Source: CBDEGU01 sp965238045
GTDB lineage: Bacteria; Acidobacteriota; Terriglobia; Bryobacterales; UBA6623
Direction of reading: 5' to 3'
DNA: 64,000 nucleotides
Assembly: GCA_965238045.1 (NCBI GenBank)
Contig: CBDEGU010000009.1
Location: 1 to 64,000, forward strand
The position numbers and the translations under genes were made by a program. The first letter of the stretch is position 1. Each line of letters begins with the position of its first letter. The notes under the pieces are model-generated. The model searched no databases and was not told the DNA's origin. It saw nothing but the letters and a program-made list of their open reading frames with translations. Positions 25,876 to 35,607 of this stretch are shown here, piece by piece.

Positions 25876-28800
25876 ATGTACGCCGAACTGCACGCCGCCA
25901 GCGGATTTAGCTTCTTGGAAGGAGCCTCTCTACCCGAGGATCTGGTGGATCGAGCCGCCAAGTTGGGATATCCCGCCGTTGCTCTGTGTGACCGGGACGG
26001 GCTCCATGGCGCACCGCGTTTTTATAAGGCGGCGAAGGAGGCGGGCATTCAACCGATTGTAGGCAGCGAGATTTCCTTGGCGAATGGCCGCCGTCTGACT
26101 GTTTTGGTGGAAAACCGCCAAGGCTATCAGAACCTCTGCCGCTTGCTTACAACCATGCATCTGCGCGCGCCGAAGGGGGAGGGCCGGGCGGGCTGGAGTG
26201 ATATCGAAGAGTACGCCGGTGGTCTGGTGGCGTTCATCGCTAATCCGCTAGATCTCAATTCGGGAGACGTTCATTCGACAAACGCTGATCGCATCTTCTC
26301 CATCTTCGGAAAACAGAATACCTGCGTCGAGCTACAGCGGCACTTTCGTGACGGACAGGAAGCTGGCAACCAAGTTCTGATCGGCTATGCACAGCGTCAC
26401 AGCCTTCCGGTGGTGGCGACCAATGGAGTGCGCTATGCCCGGCAGTCCGGTCGGTGCCTGTTCGACGCCCTCACCTGTATTCGCCACAAAACCACACTCG
26501 ACCGCGCGGGACGCTCGCTGGACTCCAACGCGGAACGCTATCTCAAAGATCCGCGTGTGATGGCCCGGCTCTTCCGGGATGTTCCTCAGGCGGTCCGCAA
26601 CAGCCTGGAACTTAGCAGCCGCCTCCGATTCACGCTGGAAGATTTGGGATATGAGTTTCCACGTTATCCTTTGCCGCGCGGAGAGACGCCCGCATCCTGC
26701 TTGAGGAAGATCACCTTTGAAGGAGCCCGGCAGCGTTACCGAAACTCTTCTCTTCGGAAGAAAGCCTGGAGCCAGCTTGAGCACGAGCTGCGAATCATTG
26801 AAAAATTAAACCTCGAAGGGTACTTCCTCATCGTTTGGGATATCACGCAGTTCGCCAAGCGCAATGCCATCCTCTGCCAGGGCCGCGGGTCGGCGGCGAA
26901 TAGCGCCGTGTGCTATGCGCTGGGGATTACCGCCGTGGACCCTGTCGCGATGGAGCTGCTGTTTGAACGCTTCCTTTCTGAAGAGCGCGGCGAATGGCCG
27001 GATATCGATATGGATCTGCCATCGGGGGGACAGCGGGAGAAGGTCATTCAGTACGTTTATGATCGCTACGGCAAGCATGGCGCGGCGATGACCGCAGTGA
27101 TCGTTTCCTACAGAGACAAAAGCGCCATCCGGGAAATCGCACAGACGCTCAGTTTCCCCAAAGAGAGTCTCGACCGGCTGTCGAAAAGTGTTCACTACGC
27201 GGATGCTTCCGATGACGGACACCACATTACCGAGCAGATCCGCATGGCTGGATTTGATCCCTCGCATGCGAGGTTCCAGCATCTGGCCCGGCTTAGCTGG
27301 GAAATTCGGAATCTGCCGCGCCACCTTTCCCAGCATCCCGGAGGGCTTGTGATCTGCCAAGGAGAACTCAACAGCATCGTGCCTCTTGAGAACGCGCGGA
27401 TGCCGCATCGGCGGATTGTGCAATGGGACAAGGACGATTGCGCCGACCTGGGCATTATCAAGGTCGATTTACTGGGCCTGGGTATGATGAACGCCCTAGA
27501 AGAATGTATCGCGATTCTGCGCAGCCGCGATGTGGACTTCGATTTGGCTCATGTGCCCCCGGATGACAAGAAGACTTACGGCATGATCCAGCGGGCCGAT
27601 ACCGTTGGCGTTTTCCAGATCGAATCCCGCGCTCAAATGGCTACGCTTCCGCGCATGAGACCAGAATGCTTCTATGACCTGGTGGTTCAAATCGCGATTA
27701 TTCGGCCTGGACCGATTGCCGGTGACATGGCGCATCCCTATCTGCGTCGCCGCCTGAAGCGAGAGGAAGTGACCTACCCTCATCCGTCGCTTGTGCCCGT
27801 GCTTGAACGCACGCTCGGGGTGCCGTTGTTTCAGGAGCAGCTCTTGCGCATGGCGATGACGGCGGCGAATTTCACTGGCGGTGAGGCAGAGGAGTTGCGG
27901 CGCGCAATCGGCTTCAAACGCGCCAGCGAGCGCATGAAGGCCGTTAACGTTAAGCTCCGCCGGGGGCTTCATGAAAACGGCATTCACGGCGAGGCTGAAG
28001 AGCAGATCGTTCGCGCGATCACGTCGTTCGCACTATTCGGATTTCCAGAGTCACATTCCGCCAGCTTTGCGTTGCTTGCCTACGCCAGCGCCTATCTCAA
28101 AGCGCACTATCCGGCGGCCTTCTTGGTCGCTCTGCTCAATGCCCAGCCGATGGGATTTTATCGTCCGGCAACTCTGGTGAAGGACTCTCAGCGACACGGA
28201 ATTCGCGTCCGCCCTATAGATGTAACCGCTTCTGGCTTACGCTGCACGGTCGAAACAGACGATTGTATTCGCATTGGGCTGAACTATGTATCCGGGCTGC
28301 GGGTCCAGGCGGCGGAGCGCATTGTCCGCCAGCGCGCGCAACGGCCCTTCCGCTCGGTGAGTGACTTCTCGCGGCGCACGAAATTGCGGAAGCCGGAACT
28401 CGAAACTCTCGCTAAGATCGGCGCTCTGAATTCGCTGGGAGAAAACATGCACAGGCGGGACGTGCTCTGGCAGATCGAGAAATCATGGCGTCCTCGCGGA
28501 CCGTTATTGGAGCAGCTTGACGATGGAGATAAAATCTCCCCGCTAACCCCGATGACGCCGATGGAACGGCTCGACGCCGACTACCGCAATACGGGATTGA
28601 CGACAGGTCCACACCCGATGCACTACCGGCGGCCATGGCTCGATGAACAGGGAGTGACCGCCGCCACCGGGCTTGCCGCTTGCTCGAATGGTCAGCGGGT
28701 GAAGGTGGCTGGTATGGTGATTGCCCGGCAGCGTCCGGCCACGGCCAAGGGATTTGTGTTCCTCAGCTTGGAGGATGAAACCGGGGTGTCGAACATCGTC

Positions 28801-28989
28801 GTGCGCCCTCCGATATTTCAGCAGTACCGGGTGCTATGGACGAGCGAACCCATCCTTTTAGTGAGCGGCGTGATTCAGAAACAAGACGGCGTGATTCAGA
28901 AACAAGACGGCGTGATTCATGTGCGCGCCCGCACTGCCAGACCCCTCGAAATTGGCAGTACGACACCGGACTCTCGTGACTTCCATTAG
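25876..28989 (+). CDS. dnaE2: DnaE2/ImuC error-prone DNA polymerase III alpha subunit
   Basis: About 1037 residues from ATG 25876 (MYAELHAASGFSFLEGAS), 4 bases after the imuB stop; in-frame starts further upstream lie in imuB and were rejected. The PHP domain begins at the N-terminus. The polymerase core includes QGRGSAANSAVCYALGIT and the catalytic Asp motif PDIDMDLPSG (nt about 26999-27028), then HPGGLVICQGEL and a helix-hairpin-helix region. An OB-fold (KVAGMVIARQRPAT ... GFVFLSLEDETG) lies near the C-terminus. Length is normal for DnaE2. Near 28870 a 21-bp tandem duplication repeats VIQKQDG. Third gene of the imuA-imuB-dnaE2 cassette. Confidence 0.93.
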   Translation: MYAELHAASGFSFLEGASLPEDLVDRAAKLGYPAVALCDRDGLHGAPRFYKAAKEAGIQPIVGSEISLANGRRLTVLVENRQGYQNLCRLLTTMHLRAPKGEGRAGWSDIEEYAGGLVAFIANPLDLNSGDVHSTNADRIFSIFGKQNTCVELQRHFRDGQEAGNQVLIGYAQRHSLPVVATNGVRYARQSGRCLFDALTCIRHKTTLDRAGRSLDSNAERYLKDPRVMARLFRDVPQAVRNSLELSSRLRFTLEDLGYEFPRYPLPRGETPASCLRKITFEGARQRYRNSSLRKKAWSQLEHELRIIEKLNLEGYFLIVWDITQFAKRNAILCQGRGSAANSAVCYALGITAVDPVAMELLFERFLSEERGEWPDIDMDLPSGGQREKVIQYVYDRYGKHGAAMTAVIVSYRDKSAIREIAQTLSFPKESLDRLSKSVHYADASDDGHHITEQIRMAGFDPSHARFQHLARLSWEIRNLPRHLSQHPGGLVICQGELNSIVPLENARMPHRRIVQWDKDDCADLGIIKVDLLGLGMMNALEECIAILRSRDVDFDLAHVPPDDKKTYGMIQRADTVGVFQIESRAQMATLPRMRPECFYDLVVQIAIIRPGPIAGDMAHPYLRRRLKREEVTYPHPSLVPVLERTLGVPLFQEQLLRMAMTAANFTGGEAEELRRAIGFKRASERMKAVNVKLRRGLHENGIHGEAEEQIVRAITSFALFGFPESHSASFALLAYASAYLKAHYPAAFLVALLNAQPMGFYRPATLVKDSQRHGIRVRPIDVTASGLRCTVETDDCIRIGLNYVSGLRVQAAERIVRQRAQRPFRSVSDFSRRTKLRKPELETLAKIGALNSLGENMHRRDVLWQIEKSWRPRGPLLEQLDDGDKISPLTPMTPMERLDADYRNTGLTTGPHPMHYRRPWLDEQGVTAATGLAACSNGQRVKVAGMVIARQRPATAKGFVFLSLEDETGVSNIVVRPPIFQQYRVLWTSEPILLVSGVIQKQDGVIQKQDGVIHVRARTARPLEIGSTTPDSRDFH

Positions 28990-29029
28990 GCTTTCAAAGG
29001 CGTAACGTACAAGAATTCGATCGGCTCGT

Positions 29030-29290
29030 TTCGATCGGTTCTCGTCCCGTTCGCTTTGTGGCCCGAAGCGGTAACTCTCAATTTGACATGTCTTTCCGCG
29101 CTGAACGCTCCACATCACTTCCCGCTGTAGACGCTACGGAGATCTCTCCATGGCGACGGCGGTCCAGCGAACCATCGGCAGCGAGTCCACCTACTGCAAT
29201 GTGCCATCGTTAATCGAGTTAACGCCGAGCGGGAAGAGTCGGTTCGTCGGATACTGCCAGGGCCGTCCGAGCAATGGTAACCAGTCAACG
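29030..29290 (+). repeat. Copy of composite dispersed repeat
   Basis: Blocks in order: TTTCCGCGCTGAACGCT, GTAGACGCTACGGAGA, CATGGCGACGGCGGTCCAGC, CCATCGTTAATCGAGTTAAC, GCGGGAAGAGTCGG and TACTGCCAGGGCCGTCCGAG. The same order is found at 35310-35550. TTAATCGAGTTAA is nearly palindromic. Short open frames through it are not conserved between copies. Confidence 0.6.
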
Positions 29291-29569
29291 GCGCACGGAC
29301 CTGTAAACCTGAATACTCGATATGCTGGCTTGGTCCCTCGGCTACCAGTTAACTTGACAATGCCCCGGCCCCCGACCGCCACGGTCTGCCGAATGACCAC
29401 GTTGTCAGAGCCAGACCCATTCTTGGCGGACTGCACCACGAATATTGGCTGGAAAAGATGGCAGCATGACGACCGGATGGATTATTTGCGCAGCACAGGC
29501 ACTGCCCTATCTTTGGTCACGACCGAAACGACTGCATGTTCGAGGAACGCCCGGCCGTTTCTGCCCGTC
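29291..29569. other. Intergenic region, 279 bp
   Basis: No gene is seen. AACTTGACAATGCCC at 29351-29365 is a motif repeated near 35832, 35878 and 42638. Confidence 0.4.
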
Positions 29570-30075
29570 AGTCCAGCAAGGTAAAGGCGACGCCGCTGCC
29601 GCCGCCGGTCGAGGCCGGCAAACTGGAGGACGTCACAGCGGAGGATGGGCGCCAGTTGACCCTGGCTGAAACGATGGAACGGCACCGACGAGACACCCGT
29701 TGTGCCGGGTGTCATAGCCGCATGGATCCGCTCGGCCTCGCGCTCGAAGAGTTCGACGGGATTGGGCGCCGGACGAAGCCAGAATCAGCAAACGGCGCCT
29801 CGGTTGCTGGCGTGGACGCATTGCCGGATGGAACCACACTGCACGGACTCGAGGATCTCAAACGCTACCTTCTTCAGGGCCAGCAGCGGCGGAAGTTCGT
29901 CAGCAATTTTTCGAAGCGCCTCATGACCTACGCCCTGACCCGCAAGCTGCAATCCGGCGACTTTTATACGCTGCTCTCGACACGCCGTGCTCTGGAGGAC
30001 AACGGATACCGGTTGTCCGCAGCGGTCAACACGATCGTCACCAGCGACGTTTTCCTCCAGCGGGCCGAAGAATAG
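29570..30075 (+). pseudogene. DUF1592/1588/1585-type secreted c-type cytochrome protein, C-terminal fragment
   Basis: The visible part has the linker TPLPPPVEAGKLEDV, then DGRQLTLAETMERHRRD, a CxxCH heme site CAGCHSRMDPLGLALEEFD, then RRKFVSNFSKRLMTYALTRK and VNTIVTSDVFLQRAEE. These are the DUF1588 and DUF1585 ends of large Planctomycetota/Acidobacteriota proteins that usually exceed 700 residues. Everything N-terminal is missing, and the first residues of the frame (from 29536) are not family-like. A remnant. Confidence 0.8.
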
Positions 30076-30214
30076 CCGTCTTGACACTCCGAATGAGTTG
30101 AGGCCGGGCCAACCCAGGGACGTACTGGCGTCTGTTTTCTCGGGGCTACTCCGCTCTAGAGCAAGATCTAGCCTGCGTACCAATGACAAGAGTCCTTCCC
30201 CCTGGCGTGCTATA

Positions 30215-31279
30215 ATGCGGTGGCCGCTTCAAGTGCTAAATAGGCTTCAGGATGGCCGCGTTGCTAAGGCCCAGGACATCCCAAGCCTCTCGGTGGGGCT
30301 TGGCAGGCGCGGGTGGAATCCGGTAGGATTCCGTGTGCTGCTGGGCTTGATGGCCTTCCTGACCGTGCCCTCTGCGGTTCAAGGTGCGCAGGGAAACTCA
30401 GTTCGGACCACTCCTTCAGCCCCCGAAGGCCGTGAAGCCCACCAGGAGCTATCTACTCCTCGGGTCCTCGGAACCGCTCAGAGTGAAGACGAGTTCCAGG
30501 CCTACCGCGATCTTTTCGGCCCCTTGACACCCCAGCAGGTAGTGAGCGTGGCGGGAAGCTTTCTGAAGACCTACCCGCACAGCGGTCTGACTCCCTACGT
30601 CCACCAGACTGCTGTCACGGCCTACCGGCAACTGAATGAAGTGAACAAAGTGATCGTTCACGCTGAAGCGGCGCTTGTCGATCTGCCTCAGAACCCCGTG
30701 ATTCTCACTATGCTAGCTCAAGCTTACGTGGATGCACAAGGGCCGGAAGAAGCGATCGATCGCGCCGAAGCCGCACTGCGCTGTGCGGGCGAACAGCTTA
30801 CCCTGGCCCTCGTCGGTGAGCACAGCAGTACTCAGATCTCGGAACTCAAGGCCGACAATTATGCTACTCTAGGGATGGCCTATCTCATGCGGCTTCATCA
30901 AGGCAAAGATGATTCGCCCATGGATGTTGGTCTGGCGAAAGTCGTTGAGAACCTCGTCACGGCTGTGAAGCTTAACCCCGCCCACACTGACGCTTCATAC
31001 TACCTGGCGTTGGCCTACGCGTTACAAAGCGATGATGAGAAGAGCCTCCGTTATTATGTCCGCGCGGCTGCTCTGGGAGGCCAAACGGCTGAAAAGGCCA
31101 GAACGGACCTGGGTCGTCTATACAGAAAGCTGGGCAAGAGTGGACCGGGCGGAATCACGAAGCTGATCGCGAGGGCAAGGAAAGACATTCAAACCGAACT
31201 CGCACAAATACGGGCTCATCCGAGAGGGTCTAGACGCCAGCCCTCCTCGGCCATACATTCTCTGCGTGAGGGCAGGTAA
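30215..31279 (+). CDS. Exported TPR-repeat protein
   Basis: Up to 354 residues. The start is not certain: ATG 30215 gives a long basic leader, while GTG 30293 puts a standard signal peptide at the N-terminus (VLLGLMAFLTVPSAVQGA). The mature part is helical with TPR-like pairs: HQTAVTAYRQLNEVNKVIVH, NPVILTMLAQAYVDAQGPEE, DNYATLGMAYLMRLHQGK and TDASYYLALAYALQSDDEKS. It probably acts as a periplasmic scaffold. It sits 46 bp before an ASPIC/UnbV gene; TPR and ASPIC proteins often pair in Acidobacteriota. TATAAT at 30211-30216 overlaps the first start, and no good -35 was found. Confidence 0.75.
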   Translation: MRWPLQVLNRLQDGRVAKAQDIPSLSVGLGRRGWNPVGFRVLLGLMAFLTVPSAVQGAQGNSVRTTPSAPEGREAHQELSTPRVLGTAQSEDEFQAYRDLFGPLTPQQVVSVAGSFLKTYPHSGLTPYVHQTAVTAYRQLNEVNKVIVHAEAALVDLPQNPVILTMLAQAYVDAQGPEEAIDRAEAALRCAGEQLTLALVGEHSSTQISELKADNYATLGMAYLMRLHQGKDDSPMDVGLAKVVENLVTAVKLNPAHTDASYYLALAYALQSDDEKSLRYYVRAAALGGQTAEKARTDLGRLYRKLGKSGPGGITKLIARARKDIQTELAQIRAHPRGSRRQPSSAIHSLREGR

Positions 31280-31324
31280 GGATACCCTAAACCCTCCCCG
31301 GCACTTAGGACTGCATCTTTGTTC

Positions 31325-33100
31325 ATGCGCCTCCAAAAGATTCATGACCTGCGAGCCACGAGGGCAGATGAACGGCCGTTACGTGCGATTCTTCGCAGGG
31401 CACTCTTTCTTTACGGACTCGCATCGATCAGTCTCTTTTCTTCTGTTGCTGTCAGCGCCTCTGAAAATGTTCAGTTCGTTGACGTAACGAAGAAGTCGGG
31501 GATCGATTTCGTACACGTCAACGGTGCCTCTGGGCAGAAATATTTGGCCGAAACAACGGGTTCCGGCGTCGGTTTTTTGGATTATAACAACGACGGATTT
31601 CTTGACATCTTTCTCGTCAATGGAGGACGGACTCCTGACTTTTCGTCTTCGGCCAGTGCAGATCACGCGCTCTACCGAAACAATCGCGATGGAACCTTTA
31701 CGAACGTCACCAGACATGCCGGCATTCAAGAGAACGAGTGGTTCGGGATGGGCGTAGCCGCTGCCGATTATGACAACGACGGCTTCGTCGATCTGTTCGT
31801 GACACACTTTGCAGGACCGGATCTGCTCTATCACAACGACGGTGACGGCGGGTTTACGGAGGTCTCGCAGCAGGCCGGAGTCCGGGGCGACGGTACGTGG
31901 AGCACAAGCGCGGCGTTCTTTGACTACGATAAGGATGGCCACCTGGACCTGTATGTCGTTAAATACACCGACCACTCCTATGAGCATAACTACATCTGCC
32001 CCATGGGGATCCCCCCCGAGAAGTCCTATTGTTCCCCGGATATCTACAAAGGCGTTCCTGATATCTTGTTCCACAACAACGGCGACGGCAGCTTCAGCGA
32101 TGTGAGCCAAACGGCGGGCATCGCCGTCCCGGCGGGAAAAGGTTTGGGCATTGTTACAGGGGACTATGACGGGGACGGCTGGCCGGATGTCTATATCGCG
32201 AACGACCGCGTACGAAACTTTCTGTTTCATAACAACGGTGACGGAACTTTCACCGAACTCGGTCTAGAGGCAGGCGTCGCACTAGATGAAAACGGAAAAG
32301 CACAGGCCGGCATGGGTACCGATATCGGCGACTACGACCGCGATGGCCGTTTTGACATCGTAGTCTCAAACTTACATACAGAGTACTTGGCCCTGTACCG
32401 GAACCTGGGCAAAGGATACTTCGAAGACGTGAGCCGTGCGGTCGGGACGATCGTTCCAACGCAGCCGTTCGTGGGCTTTGGCGTTGGATTTCTCGACTTC
32501 GATAACGACGGCTTGCTCGATCTTTTCCTCGCCAACGGCCACGTGCTGGACAATATTCGTCTGGTCCACGCGAGCGCGACGTACCGGCAGCCCAAGGTGC
32601 TGCTTCAAAACACAGGGCGAACTTTCCGAGACGTTACCTCACTGTACGGCAAAGCGTTGCTTTCCCCCAGAGTCAGCCGCGGGGTCGCGTTTGCAGACTA
32701 CGACAACGATGGGGATATTGACCTTCTCGTGAACAACTGTGCCGAGCGGCCGCAACTGCTTCGTAACGACACGGGCCATCGCAAGGAATGGTTGACCATC
32801 GAGCTACGGGGCACCCGCAGCAATCGATCCGGCATTGGAGCGCTGCTCGAGGTGGTTGTTGGAGGCAAGCGAAGAGTCTTTCAGGCGGTCGGAGGGGGCA
32901 GTTTCATGGCAGCGAACGATCCCCGCATCCACATCGGTTTGGACAAGGTCAAAGAAATAGATGAGATGCAAATTCATTGGCCCAGTGGTCTGACCGACCA
33001 TTTCTACAAGGTGCGGTCGCGACAGATTTTGGTGGTCGAGGAAGGGCGAAGTGGTAAGAGCCAGGTAGACAAACCCGCGGAAGATTCGCTTCCAGAGTGA
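31325..33100 (+). CDS. Exported FG-GAP/VCBS-repeat protein with C-terminal ASPIC/UnbV domain
   Basis: About 591 residues from ATG 31325; a TTG 6 bases upstream is also possible. The signal peptide is ALFLYGLASISLFSSVAVSA. The body has many Ca-binding FG-GAP-like repeats: FLDYNNDGFLDIFLVN, AADYDNDGFVDLFVTH, FFDYDKDGHLDLYVVK, TGDYDGDGWPDVYIAN, IGDYDRDGRFDIVVSN, FLDFDNDGLLDLFLAN and FADYDNDGDIDLLVNN. These fit a seven-bladed integrin-like propeller. The C-terminus (LTIELRGTRSNRSGIGALLE ... QIHWPSGLTDHF) is the ASPIC/UnbV domain. Likely a cell-surface or periplasmic binding protein. Forms a unit with the TPR gene upstream. Confidence 0.92.
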   Translation: MRLQKIHDLRATRADERPLRAILRRALFLYGLASISLFSSVAVSASENVQFVDVTKKSGIDFVHVNGASGQKYLAETTGSGVGFLDYNNDGFLDIFLVNGGRTPDFSSSASADHALYRNNRDGTFTNVTRHAGIQENEWFGMGVAAADYDNDGFVDLFVTHFAGPDLLYHNDGDGGFTEVSQQAGVRGDGTWSTSAAFFDYDKDGHLDLYVVKYTDHSYEHNYICPMGIPPEKSYCSPDIYKGVPDILFHNNGDGSFSDVSQTAGIAVPAGKGLGIVTGDYDGDGWPDVYIANDRVRNFLFHNNGDGTFTELGLEAGVALDENGKAQAGMGTDIGDYDRDGRFDIVVSNLHTEYLALYRNLGKGYFEDVSRAVGTIVPTQPFVGFGVGFLDFDNDGLLDLFLANGHVLDNIRLVHASATYRQPKVLLQNTGRTFRDVTSLYGKALLSPRVSRGVAFADYDNDGDIDLLVNNCAERPQLLRNDTGHRKEWLTIELRGTRSNRSGIGALLEVVVGGKRRVFQAVGGGSFMAANDPRIHIGLDKVKEIDEMQIHWPSGLTDHFYKVRSRQILVVEEGRSGKSQVDKPAEDSLPE

Positions 33101-33179
33101 GAGTGCAATTTACCGTACCGGTGGGTCTCGAAGGATTCGCCGGCTTGCAATCCGGAAGCTCAAGGGAGGTGCCGTCAGT

Positions 33180-35075
33180 ATGAGGTTTTCCATTTTTCTT
33201 GTTACTGCGATCTTAATCGTTGGGTCAGCAAAGCGCGTCCTCGGGGAGGTCAAGATTTCGATCGGCACGCCGATGGCTCCGCCGACTTGGGCGCTACTGG
33301 AGCGCCAGCTGATCGAGAGTCAAACAGAGGCTTGCAGGCTATTTTTTGAGCGCTACTTCGATGAGCGCGGCTACTTGCAATGTGTGGAGCGCTGGGGCGC
33401 CAACGATGGCCCCGATGACGCCATCGAAAGCTTGCGAGACTGGCCGATGCTACACGCTCTGGGCGCACCCGACGTAATCCTTGGCATGTACAAGAAGGCT
33501 TGGGAAGGCCACCTGCTCCAATACACCGAAGCGAAGACCAAGGAGGTTGAGTTTGCTCGGGACGGCATGTACTACAAAGAGTTCCCCGTCATGATGGACT
33601 GGGTCCACAACGACGAGGGCCTGTCTGTGTTCAACCTGCAGGGCCTGTCGGACCCCAACGATCTAAGATTCCGGCAGCGGGTCCGACGGTTCGCTGGCTT
33701 CTACATGAACGAAGATCCGGGCGCCGCCAACTATGACCCAAAGCACAGGATCATTCGTAGTTTGTTCAACGGCAGCCGGGGTCCGCTGTTACGTAAGGCA
33801 ACGGCGCTCGACTGGGCGGGGGACCCCATCGAAATCGAAAATCGTTTCAAGCCCCACCATGGCGAGGCCAACTACCAACAGATGCTGGAGCACTTCCAGA
33901 ACTATAACGACATCGTCGGTGACCACCCCGTGAATACGCTGGCAACCTCCCTAGCGGCCAACGGTTACATGCTAGAGAACGAGGAGAAATACAAGCGGTG
34001 GGTGCTCGAATACATGGACGCTTGGCTCGAGCGGATGGAGGCCAACGACGGCATCATCCCCACCAACGTCGGGCTTGACGGCACCATTGGGGGTGCGGCG
34101 GGTGGCAAGTGGTATGGCGGAGTTTACGGTTGGGGCTTCACGGTTCGCATCCCGGGATCGACGTCATTGGCTCATCGAAATCGACACCACTATGGGATAG
34201 TGGGTTTCAGCAACGCGTTCCTGCTGACAGGTGATCCCAAATACCTCCTTCCTTGGAGGAAACAGATCGACAAGATCAATGCGCAGGCGAAGGTGATCAA
34301 CGGCCAAAAAATGTATCCCAAGATGTATGGCGACCAGGGCTGGTATCACTTCACCCAGGAGAAGTACGATCACGGGGCGCTCGAGCTTTACTACTTTCTG
34401 ATGGATTCCCAAGACCTCCAGCGCATCCCGCAGGTTGACTGGATCGACTATCTGCATGGCAAGAATCCAAACTATCCGGAAGAATCTTTGCGGGCGGACC
34501 TTGACCGGATCCGGCGGAAGGTCGAGGCGATACGGGTGGACACGACTACACCGGACACGCGGCTATGTGACAATCCGTTGCCCTACAACCCCGCTACTGT
34601 GGGCCGGTTATTCCAGCTCATGCTGGGCGGCCTGCCTCACCTATCCCACGCCACCGAGTTCAAGATGGGGCCACATGAAGGGATGAAAGACTACCTCGAA
34701 GCGAGACGCCGCGATAGGAAGCGGACCGGTTTTCATGGCAGCCTTATACACAGTCGTGTGCGCTATTTCGATCCGGCACGACGCCGCGCCGGGATACCGG
34801 AAGACGTAGCCGCGCTCGTGGACAAGCTTACTGCTGATGAAACTACCCTGACGTTGGTCAACATTAACCAAGTGGAGCCGAGGACGGTCATCGTGCAGGG
34901 AGGAGCGTATGGCGAGCACCAGTGCGTCGGAGTTTCTGTAAACGGCGAGGAAGTTCCCGTCAACGGCCCGTTCTTCACGGTGCGCCTGGCCCCAGGCGGC
35001 GGCGGCCGCATGACCATCAAGATGAACCGGTACGCTAACCAGCCGACCCTGAAGCAACCTTGGGATCGCCCTTAG
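33180..35075 (+). CDS. Exported protein of unknown function, possibly alpha/alpha-barrel
   Basis: A 631-residue protein with signal peptide MRFSIFLVTAILIVGSA. I do not recognise a named family. It is rich in aromatic residues and has several helix pairs with acidic/aromatic motifs (DWPMLHALGAPDVILGMYKK, MMDWVHNDEGLS, NTLATSLAANGYMLENEEKY, GGKWYGGVYGWGF), a layout reminiscent of (alpha/alpha)6 glycan-active enzymes. The last 110 residues (TLTLVNINQVEPRTVIVQGG ... FFTVRLAPGGGG) look like a beta-sandwich. It follows the ASPIC gene by about 80 bp on the same strand, so the three exported proteins may form one operon. A glycan-related role is only a suggestion. Confidence 0.6.
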   Translation: MRFSIFLVTAILIVGSAKRVLGEVKISIGTPMAPPTWALLERQLIESQTEACRLFFERYFDERGYLQCVERWGANDGPDDAIESLRDWPMLHALGAPDVILGMYKKAWEGHLLQYTEAKTKEVEFARDGMYYKEFPVMMDWVHNDEGLSVFNLQGLSDPNDLRFRQRVRRFAGFYMNEDPGAANYDPKHRIIRSLFNGSRGPLLRKATALDWAGDPIEIENRFKPHHGEANYQQMLEHFQNYNDIVGDHPVNTLATSLAANGYMLENEEKYKRWVLEYMDAWLERMEANDGIIPTNVGLDGTIGGAAGGKWYGGVYGWGFTVRIPGSTSLAHRNRHHYGIVGFSNAFLLTGDPKYLLPWRKQIDKINAQAKVINGQKMYPKMYGDQGWYHFTQEKYDHGALELYYFLMDSQDLQRIPQVDWIDYLHGKNPNYPEESLRADLDRIRRKVEAIRVDTTTPDTRLCDNPLPYNPATVGRLFQLMLGGLPHLSHATEFKMGPHEGMKDYLEARRRDRKRTGFHGSLIHSRVRYFDPARRRAGIPEDVAALVDKLTADETTLTLVNINQVEPRTVIVQGGAYGEHQCVGVSVNGEEVPVNGPFFTVRLAPGGGGRMTIKMNRYANQPTLKQPWDRP

Positions 35076-35281
35076 CCAGAATTTCCAATTTGGAACTCCG
35101 ACTCCAACATGGTACTCCCTCTCTTCTCCTGCATGCAACGACTTTGCCTCGTCAGGCAGGCCACGACGGCATCGAAGGGTTCCCATGGCCTGTTCTTGTC
35201 GTCCGGTGAGCCCGTCTCGCTGCTGCTCAGCCGATGGGTCGCACACCCCTCCGACCGTCCTTTCTCAACGCTCAGATTTCC
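35076..35281 (+). repeat. 206-bp dispersed repeat, copy 1
   Basis: It starts CCAGAATTTCCAATTTGG, 1 base after the stop codon of the preceding gene, and ends CTCAGATTTCC. It is closely similar over its whole 206 bp to 37427-37632. Both outer edges carry the CAGxATTTCC motif in direct orientation. Confidence 0.75.
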
Positions 35282-35289
35282 TATCTAAA

Positions 35290-35550
35290 CCAGGATTTCC
35301 ATTGTGGCCCTCGTACGGCGACAGTATACAACCGCGCTGCCCCGAATACCACGTCTTTCCGCGCTGCCCCCTGCATGTCACCTCCGCCGGTAGGCGCTAC
35401 GGAGACCGGTCCCGGCGACAGCGGTCCAGCGAACGATCGGCAGCGAGCGCACCTGGTCCAGGGTGCCATCGTTAATCGAGTTAACACCAAGCGGGAAGAG
35501 GCGGTCCGGTCGATACTGCCAGGGCCGTCCGAGCAACGATAACCAGCCAG
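35290..35550 (+). repeat. Composite dispersed repeat, most complete copy
   Basis: It starts CCAGGATTTCCATTGTGG. It then has the blocks GACAGTATAC, CACGTCTTTCCGCGCTG, GGTAGGCGCTACGGAGA, GCGGTCCAGCGAACGATCGG, CCATCGTTAATCGAGTTAAC, GCGGGAAGAGGCGGTC and ATACTGCCAGGGCCGTCCGA. It joins the 14132 type (left part) to the 29030 type (right part), which shows that those two are pieces of one unit. Confidence 0.65.
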
Positions 35551-35607
35551 CACCGATCGGGCATGTAACGATTATTCCCGAGATGCTGGAATAGAGCCCA
35601 CCAGGAA

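Noticed and set aside
28858..29118. Possible short CRISPR-like or tandem array near the end of dnaE2
   Set aside because: Only two direct 21-bp copies are present and they are in frame inside dnaE2; no spacers.
30211..30216. TATAAT as a promoter for the TPR gene
   Set aside because: No -35 box at the right distance was found, and the motif overlaps one of the possible start codons.
31379..32230. Minus-strand open frame of 283 codons
   Set aside because: Antisense to the FG-GAP repeats; its regularity comes from the Asp-rich repeats on the other strand.
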